Below, in pieces: positions 1 to 6,565 of a stretch of 11,026 nt of DNA (position 1 is the stretch's first letter; every line of letters starts with the position of its first letter). Source of the stretch: Dehalococcoidia bacterium (GTDB lineage: Bacteria > Chloroflexota > Dehalococcoidia > JACVQG01 > JAHKAY01); NCBI GenBank assembly GCA_030740315.1, contig JASLXN010000031.1, positions 1 to 11,026 on the forward strand, in the 5' to 3' direction. The position numbers were made by a program, and so were the translations under genes. The notes below the pieces were generated by a model. It was not told where the DNA came from and did no database searches. It saw only the letters and a list, made by a program, of their open reading frames with translations.

Positions 1-311
1 AACAAGTTCAAAGCAGTGCGCTCCGCCCTGAGTATTGCGACTACCGTGCCAACTGCTTCCCCAACCACTACCCAAGGCGCTACTGGAGACCCATCGGCTA
101 CTAGAGCCCGGCATTGAAGCGCCGGGTCCACCCGCTGGAACACCCGAAGGGCAACCTCCATTCCCGCCAGCACCCCATGCGCCTTCACCACGAAAGAGGC
201 CTTACCAGTCAGCTCCGGAGGCACAAGGCCATCGGTGGTTATGTCACCCAGTGACACATCCTCTTCGAGGGCGGCGTCTATTATACGATCCACTCCGGCC
301 TTGGGCAGCAT
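1..311 (-). CDS. nadC: Nicotinate-nucleotide pyrophosphorylase (quinolinate phosphoribosyltransferase), N-terminal part, cut by window edge
   Basis: Translating the minus strand from the ATG at 311 gives 103 residues of an open frame that continues past the left edge. NadC joins quinolinate to PRPP, releasing CO2 and pyrophosphate, to make nicotinate mononucleotide, the last step of the de novo branch before NAD assembly. Family hallmarks seen are the EEDVSLGDITTD segment (residues 16-27), the biotin-carrier-like stretch around VKAHGVLAGMEVALRVF (42-58) and RAERTALNL at the cut end (95-103), where NadC proteins carry a conserved ER.ALN motif. The start follows the nadB stop directly (TGA then ATG), with a GGGGAGG ribosome site about 5 bases upstream, so translation is probably coupled. 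The catalytic barrel lies outside the window. Identification is firm. Confidence 0.93.
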   Translation of the reverse strand, partial: MLPKAGVDRIIDAALEEDVSLGDITTDGLVPPELTGKASFVVKAHGVLAGMEVALRVFQRVDPALQCRALVADGSPVAPWVVVGEAVGTVVAILRAERTALNL

Positions 312-1883
312 TCAGTCCTCCCCGTTTCTGCGGAACACAATATGGCGCTTCCAGGAGGATTGAGACCGGGGAAAGTCCAATCGGTAGTGTGCACCCCTAC
401 TCTCTTCTCGGAGCAGTGCGGACTCCACCATGAGCCGACCCACGGTTACTAGGCTCCGCTCCTCAAAGCTGGGCCTATCAGACGGAGCCGACAGGGCATC
501 CTGCCATGCGGCCAACTGCCGGGCGGCGTCCTCCAGTCCTTGACCGGATCGGATGATGCCCACTTTTTCCCACATGAGGCCCTGCACTGCCTCCCTGCTA
601 AGTGGATCGGGAAGCCAGTGCGGCTGCCTTTCCGGCACACGGAACACGCCATTTGATGGCTGAATGTAATTTGGGGTCGCCGCATTCTTCATCGCCCGGC
701 TGCGCGCCAAAACGCGCTTGGCGAACACCACCACTTCTAGCAGGGAGTTGCTGGCCAGCCGGTTAGCGCCATGAACACCGGTGCAGGCGGTCTCCCCGAC
801 AGCGAAAAGTCCGGGAATATTGGTCTCCCCCCAAACATTAGTTCGAACCCCGCCCATCATGTAGTGGGCGGCGGGGGTTACGGGAACAAGCGACTGCGTG
901 ATGTCCAGACCGTTTTGGCTGCAAAAAGAGTAGATGCTTGGAAACCGGGAGAGAACGGTGTGAGAAGGAAGGTGTGTCACATCCAAGAACACCCTGTCAC
1001 AGGAGGTCTTCTCCATCTCAGCAACAATGCTACGGGCCGCAATATCCCTCGGGGCCAGGTCTCCATCGGGGGAATAGTCCTTCATGAAGGATTCGCCCCA
1101 GCAGTTGCGCATGATGCCCCCTTCACCCCGGACCGCCTCCGATATAAGGAACGGGGGCGCTCCATCCAACCGGAGGGCTGTGGGGTGGAACTGGAAGAAC
1201 TCGGTGTCCATAATCTCGGCGCCAGCCTGGTAGGCCAGGGTGAGGCCGTCCCCGGTAGCTATGGGAGGGTTGGTGGTAAGGCGGAATAGCTGTCCACCCC
1301 CACCGGTGGCCAGTATCATGCAGCGCCCCTCATACTCCAGCGGACGCTGGGAGTGCAGGTCAATGGCCTTGACCCCAATCACCCTATCCTCCGTCACTAT
1401 CAGGCTGGTAGCCAGGCAGTACTCCAGGATTCTCACATTCAGGGAACGGGCCATGTGGCTGAGCATAGTCTCAATACGCTGGCCGGTGGCATCACCACCG
1501 GCGTGGAGCACCCGGGGAAGGCTGTGCGCCGCCTCCAGAGCCAGCGCCACCTCACCACCCATTGTATCAAAGGGCACCCCGAAACGGGTGAGGTCTGCTA
1601 TACGGTCAGCGGCCTCCTCCACCAGGATGCGCACCGCCTCATGGTCACAAAGGCCTGCGCCGGCTGCCAGGGTGTCCTGGAAGTGCGCCTCGGGAGAATC
1701 GCTGGGGCCAACCGGTGCGGCTATTCCCCCCTGGGCATACCTGGTGTTGCACTCATCTATGCTGCCTTTAGTAAGCAGCAGAACGGTGCCCTCTCCCCTT
1801 GCCAGAATGGCGGTGTAAAGGCCGGCTATGCCACTACCTATTATTATGTAATCAAAGCCCACCGGACAACCGTCCTTGCCCAA
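312..1883 (-). CDS. nadB: L-aspartate oxidase
   Basis: This 523-residue flavoprotein oxidises L-aspartate to iminoaspartate, the substrate of NadA; in anaerobes of this family fumarate can serve as electron acceptor. The N-terminal dinucleotide fold for FAD is visible as IIIGSGIAGLYTA (residues 13-25, GxGxxG). It is followed by RYAQGGIAA (48-56), the active-site HPTAL (233-237), RGEGG (252-256), APRDIAAR (277-284) and the FAD-binding GVHGANRLASNSLLE (369-383). The C-terminal helical domain ends with the familiar ESRGAHYR-type segment. Length is normal for the family. The first codon at 1883 is TTG, 2 bases after the nadA stop, with GGAGG 10 bases upstream. A GTG at 1862, seven codons in and preceded by AAGGA, is an equally credible start and would begin closer to the FAD motif. 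It lies between nadA and nadC in one operon. Confidence 0.96.
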   Translation of the reverse strand: MGKDGCPVGFDYIIIGSGIAGLYTAILARGEGTVLLLTKGSIDECNTRYAQGGIAAPVGPSDSPEAHFQDTLAAGAGLCDHEAVRILVEEAADRIADLTRFGVPFDTMGGEVALALEAAHSLPRVLHAGGDATGQRIETMLSHMARSLNVRILEYCLATSLIVTEDRVIGVKAIDLHSQRPLEYEGRCMILATGGGGQLFRLTTNPPIATGDGLTLAYQAGAEIMDTEFFQFHPTALRLDGAPPFLISEAVRGEGGIMRNCWGESFMKDYSPDGDLAPRDIAARSIVAEMEKTSCDRVFLDVTHLPSHTVLSRFPSIYSFCSQNGLDITQSLVPVTPAAHYMMGGVRTNVWGETNIPGLFAVGETACTGVHGANRLASNSLLEVVVFAKRVLARSRAMKNAATPNYIQPSNGVFRVPERQPHWLPDPLSREAVQGLMWEKVGIIRSGQGLEDAARQLAAWQDALSAPSDRPSFEERSLVTVGRLMVESALLREESRGAHYRLDFPRSQSSWKRHIVFRRNGED

Positions 1884-1885
1884 GC

Positions 1886-2824
1886 TCAGGCCACCTCCAG
1901 CATGTGCTCCAGGGCCTGCTGGGCTTTGACCCGGACAACTTCGGGAATGGTTACCTGGTTACGCCTCTCCTCCATGGTACGGAGCACACCACCCAGCCGG
2001 GTCCGCTTCATATTGGGGCACACCAGGCCGGGGGACAACACAAAGAAGGTCTTGCCCGGACATTCCTTTTGGAGCCGGTGCAATAGCCCCATCTCCGTAC
2101 CTATGAGCAGAGTATCGGCAAAGCTGTCACGGCAATACCTTACCATCTGGGAGGTGCTGAGCACGGCATCTGCCAGGTCTGCCACCTCGGGCAGGCACTC
2201 CGGGTGTACCACCACGGGTGCCCCGGGGTGCAGTTGCCGTGAACGGCGAACATGTTCCGGCGTGAGACGGCGATGCGTGATACAGAAGCCGGGGTATGGG
2301 ATAATCTTTTTCGTTGTCTGCCCGGCAACCCAGCGCGCCAAGTTCCCATCAGGGACAAATATGATTTCGTCATCGGCCACGGAGTTCACCACCCTAGGTG
2401 CGTTGGCAGAAGTGCAGCATATATCGCTTTCCGCCTTGACGGCGGCGGTGGTGTTTACATAGGCTACTACAGCAGCGCCGGGATAGCGCTCCCGCCACTC
2501 CCGCACGTCCACATCGTCTATCATGTCGGCCATGGGACAGCCGGCAGTGCCCTCAGCCAGCAGCACCTGGCGGCTGGGGTTGAGAATGACGGCGTTCTCC
2601 GCCATAAAAGTCACGCCGCAGAACACGATAATCTCGGCCTCGGTCTGAGCACACCGCCGCGCTAACTCCAACGAGTCACCCACGAAATCGGCTACATCCT
2701 GCACCTCGGGACGTTGGTAGTTGTGTGACACAATGACGGCATTCATCTGTTTGGCCAGCGCCTTAATCCGGCTCTGTAGAAGACCGCTATCTTCGCCGAC
2801 ATCCGCTGAAGACGTCCTAATCAT
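1886..2824 (-). CDS. nadA: Quinolinate synthase
   Basis: NadA condenses iminoaspartate with dihydroxyacetone phosphate to quinolinate using an oxygen-sensitive [4Fe-4S] cluster. The 312-residue protein has the three-fold pseudo-repeat signatures: SHNYQRPEVQDVADFVGDS near residues 33-51, VFCGVTFMAENAVILNP near 67-83, and a cysteine in each domain at the cluster-ligand positions, C96 (AGCPMAD), C210 (VVHPEC) and C269 (GLVCPNM). Length fits the shorter type of NadA. The ATG at 2824 lies inside the last codons of miaB (8-base overlap), with AAGGA 6 bases upstream within miaB, so it should be translationally coupled. nadB starts 2 bases beyond its stop, giving a compact nadA-nadB-nadC unit that holds the complete aspartate route. 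Confidence 0.96.
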   Translation of the reverse strand: MIRTSSADVGEDSGLLQSRIKALAKQMNAVIVSHNYQRPEVQDVADFVGDSLELARRCAQTEAEIIVFCGVTFMAENAVILNPSRQVLLAEGTAGCPMADMIDDVDVREWRERYPGAAVVAYVNTTAAVKAESDICCTSANAPRVVNSVADDEIIFVPDGNLARWVAGQTTKKIIPYPGFCITHRRLTPEHVRRSRQLHPGAPVVVHPECLPEVADLADAVLSTSQMVRYCRDSFADTLLIGTEMGLLHRLQKECPGKTFFVLSPGLVCPNMKRTRLGGVLRTMEERRNQVTIPEVVRVKAQQALEHMLEVA

Positions 2825-4154
2825 CAGTAGTCCTTCCCTCTTTCAGGATACCCTGCAGCCACCATGGAGAGGCTTGCTTCACACTTACCATTACCTCCAG
2901 GCCTACTCTGTCCTCTGCGGCAGGGAAAAACACCAGCCTTCCAGAGCGTGTGCGGCCCCGCCCCTGGCCCCCGCCCGAGACATCCTCTACCAACACTTCT
3001 ACATCCCGCCCCACGAGGCGTGCGCCGGATTCTGTGGCCACCCCCCGCTGCACCGCCTCCAGCCTACGCTGCCGCCGCTTCTTCTCCCCAGCGGGCACAT
3101 CATCCTTCAAAGTCCGGGCCGCCACCGTGCCGGGTCGCGGAGAGTATGGGGCAATGTGCACAGTATCAAAGCCCTCGCCCGTTACGAGTGACACGGTGCC
3201 CTCAAACTGCACTTCGTTCTCCCCAGGAAAGCCCACAATTACATCCGTGCTAATCCCGGCCCCCGGCAAGGCTTCCCTGATACGGGATACGAGCATGCGG
3301 TACTGGGCAACGGTGTATCGCCTCCCCATACCAGAGAGGACGGCGTCATCCCCCGCCTGAGCGGGCAAGCTAAAGGCGGGACATACCCTATCCATGGTGG
3401 ATATTTCCTCGAGGAAGCTATCGGTAACATCAGTGGGGTAGGAGGTCAGGAAGCGGATGCGGAGTAGGCCTTCAACGTTTTGCAGTTCCCGGAGCAGCCC
3501 GGCTAGATCGCAACCTGCACCGGGCAGGTCCCTGCCGTATGCGTTGACATTCTGGCCAAGCAGCACCACCTCCTTCACCCCGCTTCGGGCTAGCTCGCGG
3601 GCCTCGAATACCACCTCTCCTGGGGGCCTGCTCCTCTCCTTCCCCCTTCGGGATGGCACAATGCAGTAGGTACAGCCGTTGGTGCACCCCTGAATAACGG
3701 GCAAAAAGACGCTGGGGCCGTTAAGGACAGACGGTGCACAATCTCCCTCCAGTCCGTGTTCAACGGCCCATGAGTCCAAGCCGGAAAGGTCACCCGCCGG
3801 CATAAACATGTCCACCTGGGGGAAGCGCTCCTGAAGCTGGCCGTCATGCAGCGGCACCAGGCAACCGGTAACCGCCAGTGTGAGTCCGGGGTGAGAGGCC
3901 TTTAATGATTCCAGGGTTTTTATGCGAGAAACCGCTCTCTCTTCCGCCCGCTGGCGCACTACACAGGCGTTGACAACGACCACATCCGCCTCTTCAGGGA
4001 TAGCGGCCTCCTCAAAACCCCAGCCCCTGAGCTTTGCAACCAGCCTAGTGGACTCGGCCATGTTCATTTGGCAACCGAATGTCTGCAAATAATAGTGTGG
4101 CATATCACAAATGTTACCAAATACGAGTCTACCCCTCGCAAAAGGGGCAGACAT
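2817..4154 (-). CDS. miaB: tRNA-2-methylthio-N6-adenosine methylthiotransferase, radical SAM
   Basis: MiaB adds a methylthio group to isopentenyl-A37 of tRNAs that read codons starting with U. Domains in order are an N-terminal UPF0004 domain with three cluster cysteines (C28 in TFGCQMN, C64 in NACVVR, C98 in TGCLVP), a radical-SAM domain with the CxxxCxxC motif at C157, C161 and C164 (GCTNGCTYCIVPSRRG), and a C-terminal TRAM-type RNA-binding region (about 375-435). The RGKERSRPP segment after the SAM motif and the TFGCQMN start favour MiaB over RimO or MtaB. The frame opens with ATG at 4154, only 17 bases from the tRNA-Ser end. The ATG at 4103 (MPHYYLQTF) matches where family members usually begin and may be the true start; neither has a strong ribosome site. 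The last 8 bases overlap nadA. Confidence 0.93.
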   Translation of the reverse strand: MSAPFARGRLVFGNICDMPHYYLQTFGCQMNMAESTRLVAKLRGWGFEEAAIPEEADVVVVNACVVRQRAEERAVSRIKTLESLKASHPGLTLAVTGCLVPLHDGQLQERFPQVDMFMPAGDLSGLDSWAVEHGLEGDCAPSVLNGPSVFLPVIQGCTNGCTYCIVPSRRGKERSRPPGEVVFEARELARSGVKEVVLLGQNVNAYGRDLPGAGCDLAGLLRELQNVEGLLRIRFLTSYPTDVTDSFLEEISTMDRVCPAFSLPAQAGDDAVLSGMGRRYTVAQYRMLVSRIREALPGAGISTDVIVGFPGENEVQFEGTVSLVTGEGFDTVHIAPYSPRPGTVAARTLKDDVPAGEKKRRQRRLEAVQRGVATESGARLVGRDVEVLVEDVSGGGQGRGRTRSGRLVFFPAAEDRVGLEVMVSVKQASPWWLQGILKEGRTTDD

Positions 4155-4171
4155 TTAGCTCTATATTCTCA

Positions 4172-4264
4172 TGGCGGAGGGAATGGGATTCGAACCCATG
4201 GGAGAGGTATACCCCCTCCAGCCGCTTAGCAGGCGGCCGCACTAGACCACTATGCGATCCCTCC
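4172..4264 (-). tRNA. tRNA-Ser (anticodon GCT), encoded CCA
   Basis: The minus strand folds as a class II tRNA. The acceptor stem GGAGGGA (4264-4258) pairs perfectly with TCCCTCC (4182-4176). The D arm is GCA/TGC. The anticodon stem GCCGC/GCGGC encloses the loop CTGCTAA, with anticodon GCT at 4230-4228. The long variable arm pairs seven bases (one of them G-T) around a GTATA loop. The T arm ATGGG/CCCAT has loop TTCGAAT. The discriminator base is G, as expected for serine, followed by a chromosomal CCA. It decodes AGC/AGU. Position 37 is A; because the codons begin with A, this tRNA would be expected to carry t6A rather than the MiaB modification made by its neighbour. Confidence 0.96.
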
Positions 4265-4270
4265 GCCCAC

Positions 4271-4300
4271 AATATAGCACAGCATTACCCCCTTTTTCAA
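4271..4300 (-). promoter_or_regulatory. Sigma70-type promoter for tRNA-Ser and possibly miaB-nadABC
   Basis: On the minus strand, TTGAAA (4300-4295) and TATATT (4276-4271) are separated by 18 bases. The -10 ends only 6 bases before the tRNA acceptor stem at 4264, so the predicted transcription start falls at or within a base or two of the mature tRNA 5' end. No terminator is visible between the tRNA and miaB, so this could also be the promoter of the whole miaB-nadABC operon by read-through. Assigned by eye only. Confidence 0.65.
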
Positions 4301-4358
4301 CCTATCAAAGGGCGCTGCTTCCTACCCGCCAGAGGCGAGTTAAAAAGGAGGGGGCAAC

Positions 4359-4391
4359 GGGATGCAGTACCACTCGATTGCAGCCCTTTTT
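4359..4391 (+). terminator. Terminator-like hairpin with T-tract in the divergent spacer
   Basis: GGGATGCAGT (4359-4368) pairs with ATTGCAGCCC (4377-4386) around an 8-base loop, with one A.G mismatch and one G-T pair, and is followed directly by TTTTT (4387-4391). This is the layout of an intrinsic terminator read on the plus strand, but no recognised plus-strand gene lies just upstream (the neighbour there, tRNA-Ser, is on the other strand). It could end an unannotated short transcript, act as an attenuator, or be a remnant. The stem is modest, so the call is tentative. Confidence 0.35.
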
Positions 4392-4419
4392 GAAACTTTG
4401 TGCTGCACCACCTTAACAT
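4390..4419 (+). promoter_or_regulatory. Candidate promoter for the QueG-like gene
   Basis: TTGAAA (4390-4395) and TAACAT (4414-4419) are separated by 18 bases, the same spacer length as the two better promoters in the window. A start near 4426 would give a leader of about 40 bases before the ATG at 4466. The -10 matches the consensus in only four of six positions, and the -35 overlaps the T-tract of the hairpin at 4359-4391, so this is a weak call. Confidence 0.35.
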
Positions 4420-4465
4420 AGGGTACAGGTTTCACCATAGGTAATCACCGAGGGAAGAGTGCCAC

Positions 4466-5577
4466 ATGGGAATTGAACAAGACAAGAGATAAAGGCCATC
4501 GCACGAGAGAACGGGACTGCCCTTGTAGGAATCGCCTCGCGAGAGAGGCTGGCGGATGCTCCCTCCTCTGCGGACCCAGGCTACCTGCTGCCAGCCACAC
4601 GCTCCATTATCTCCTTTGCCGTACCCCTGAACCGGAATACCATCAGAGATTACCTTTCCAAGAAAGAGTGGCTGAGCCATGGCAACGACCAGAAGAGCAT
4701 CTATCAGAAACTTTCCACCATCTCAGACCGCCTATCCGACTTCTTGAAGGTCAAGGGCTACGATGCGGTCGGGATAGAGGCCAATAGTATCTACCGCCCC
4801 GAGGACGGTGCCACCGATGCCAAGACCGTGAGCGGATTTGGACTCCTAGTGGGCCTAGTACCGAACCTCTCTCATCGCTACCGGGCAGTGGCGGCGGGAA
4901 TAGGGCAGCTGTGGTGGAGCGACAACCTCATGACCCCACAGTTCGGGTCAGCCGTGTTCCTAGCCACAGTCCTTACCTCCACTAGTATGGAGCCTGATCC
5001 ACTCTTGGAGGAAGACCCTTGTGATAAGTGCAAGCTCTGCACCACGGTGTGCCCCGTGGAACTGATAAGCAATAAGCAGACCATGTCCGTAACCATAGCT
5101 AACAGGGAACATGTCTACGGGCGGAAAGGGCACAACGCCCGCTGTATAATAGGCCGTCGAGGCTACCATGGTTTGGGCCCCAACGAGAAGTGGTCTACCT
5201 GGAGCACCTTCAGTGTGGACTATCCATTCTCCGATAATGTAGCCGATGTAATAGATCTGAGTCGCCGGGTGCGTTCCGCCGACCCCGATAGGCAGAGCAC
5301 ACGGGCTTTCCTCACTCAGAGGGAGAGGTGTTTCAACCCCAATGAAACTTACACCAATACCTGCGCTAACTGCGGGCTTATCTGCTGGGAAAAGCGGAAC
5401 GATTGGGAAGAGAACCGGCGCCTGCTGATGGAGTCTGGTGTGGTAGTCCTCAACACCAAGGGGGAGCGGGTTGCAGTGCCCGAGGGAGAGGCCGTGGAGA
5501 TGGACACACCCTACGAGGTGAGGGTAGCCGTGCCCCGCCAGGAGGCTAGGGCGTCGCCTATACCCTCAACAAGCTAA
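4466..5577 (+). CDS. QueG/reductive-dehalogenase-like protein with two [4Fe-4S] motifs; 5' end frameshifted
   Basis: The product resembles the COG1600 group (epoxyqueuosine reductase and relatives sharing the fold of reductive dehalogenases), which use Fe-S clusters and usually a corrinoid. In the main frame, IKAIARENGTALVGIAS (about 4489-4539) matches the usual N-terminus. It is followed by LLPATRSIISFAVPLN, then RAVAAGIGQLWWSDNLMTPQFG, and the first cluster motif CDKCKLCTTVCP from nt 5020. The second cluster is C-x10-CANCGLIC, but with W where the family usually has P after the last cysteine. No signal peptide is seen, so it is probably cytosolic. The main frame has a TGA at 4474 and no ATG, GTG or TTG before the TTG at 4744, which lies inside the conserved domain. 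A plausible ATG at 4466 is in another frame (MGIEQDKR, then stop), so one base appears to be missing near 4485. It is either a pseudogene or a sequence error. Exact function is unknown. Confidence 0.62.
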
Positions 5578-5630
5578 CCGTCCCACTCCGGCTTGACCAC
5601 CCCTACCCCCACTGCTATGCTGGTACAGCT

Positions 5631-6452
5631 ATGAGTTTCCCGGATAAGCTGGCCAGCGCCGTGGCCATCAACCAAAGCCTCCTCTGCGTAGGGCTGGATC
5701 CCCAACCGGAGCTTATGCCGGTTAAGGATGTGGTGCGTTTCAACCGGGCCATCATTGAGGCCACCCAAGACTTGGTATGCGCCTACAAGCCCAATCTGGC
5801 GTTCTACGAGGCACTGGGACTGACCGGGCTCAAGGCTCTGGAGAAGACCCTCTCCTTCATACCTCCCCACATACCCGTCATCGGGGATGCCAAGCGGGGG
5901 GATGTGGGACACTCCGCCCAGGCCTACGCCCGCGCCCTGTTTGATGGCTTTGGTTTCGATGCCGTTACCCTGAACCCTTACCTAGGGTATGATTCCATAG
6001 AGCCTTTTCTCTCGTACACGGGCAGGGCCGTTTTCCTGCTGTGCCGCACCTCAAACCCCGGCGGGGCAGATATCCAATGCCTGCAGGTCTCCTCGGAGGG
6101 GAAAGGGAGTGTGCCACTGTACTTAGCAGTGGCCAAGCGGCTTGCGGAATGGGCCGGAAACGGCAACATGGGACTGGTGGTGGGGGCCACCTACCCCGAA
6201 GAGCTCCGGCAGGTGCGCCGGCTCTGTCCCACCCTACCCATCCTAGTGCCGGGCATCGGCGCTCAGGGGGGTGACTTAGAGCTGTCACTGCACTACGGCC
6301 TAGATACCAGTGGTGCCGGACTCATCCTGACCTCATCCCGGGCCATCATCTACGCCTCCCACACGCGGGACTTTCCCCAGCAGGCACGGCTCGCCGCTCT
6401 GGAGCTACGGGAACAGATAAACTCACTACGGCCCCACTCCTCCTCCACATAG
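5631..6452 (+). CDS. pyrF: Orotidine-5'-phosphate decarboxylase (type 2)
   Basis: PyrF converts OMP to UMP, the last step of pyrimidine synthesis. The 273-residue TIM-barrel protein shows substrate aspartate D23 (VGLDP), the catalytic array K53 (AYKPN) and D86-x-K88-x-x-D91 (GDAKRGDVG), phosphate-binding PGIGAQGGD (207-215) and SSRAIIYAS (235-243). Length and the RTSNPGG segment (139-145) fit the longer type 2 family (about 270-300 residues) rather than the 230-residue E. coli type. The ATG at 5631 places GLDP at the usual distance from the N-terminus, although no clear Shine-Dalgarno sequence precedes it. It lies 53 bases after the QueG-like gene with no visible terminator, so co-transcription is possible. 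No other pyrimidine gene is in the window. Confidence 0.95.
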   Translation: MSFPDKLASAVAINQSLLCVGLDPQPELMPVKDVVRFNRAIIEATQDLVCAYKPNLAFYEALGLTGLKALEKTLSFIPPHIPVIGDAKRGDVGHSAQAYARALFDGFGFDAVTLNPYLGYDSIEPFLSYTGRAVFLLCRTSNPGGADIQCLQVSSEGKGSVPLYLAVAKRLAEWAGNGNMGLVVGATYPEELRQVRRLCPTLPILVPGIGAQGGDLELSLHYGLDTSGAGLILTSSRAIIYASHTRDFPQQARLAALELREQINSLRPHSSST

Positions 6453-6495
6453 GCACACCATTCCATTTGACGATCGCATAAGCATCTGGCCGAAA

Positions 6496-6525
6496 TTGAC
6501 AGGACTAAAAACCGTGGGATACAAT
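6496..6525 (+). promoter_or_regulatory. Sigma70-type promoter upstream of the BFN nuclease gene
   Basis: A consensus TTGACA (6496-6501) is followed after 18 bases by TACAAT (6520-6525, five of six matches to TATAAT). A transcription start near 6532 would leave a leader of about 34 bases before the ATG at 6566, which is preceded by AGGAG at 6555-6559. This is the best promoter in the window. It probably serves the nuclease gene and the zinc-ribbon gene, and may contribute to the atp operon. Confidence 0.75.
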
Positions 6526-6565
6526 CTCAATGCGTGTCAGGGTGGACACAGTTTAGGAGACACGA

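Noticed and set aside
35..433. Plus-strand open frame of 132 codons at the left edge
   Set aside because: It is proline- and arginine-rich shadow sequence opposite nadC and the end of nadB, both of which have clear family motifs.
1353..2462. A 369-codon open frame on the plus strand across nadB and nadA
   Set aside because: It lies antisense to two unmistakable genes, has no recognisable domain and no ribosome site, and its composition is that of a shadow frame in G+C-rich DNA.
4079..4393. Plus-strand open frame of 104 codons over the tRNA and spacer
   Set aside because: It runs antisense through tRNA-Ser and the start of miaB; the peptide contains the familiar spurious translation of a tRNA T-arm (WDSNPWE-like).
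4172..4466. tRNA-Ser as an integration (att) site for an island carrying the QueG-like gene
   Set aside because: Integration normally uses the tRNA 3' end, which here faces miaB with only 17 bases between. The QueG-like gene lies on the 5' side, and there is no integrase and no repeat of the tRNA 3' end.
5617..5634. Five-codon ORF (ATG at 5617) overlapping the pyrF start as a leader peptide
   Set aside because: It has no ribosome site and is too short to distinguish from chance.
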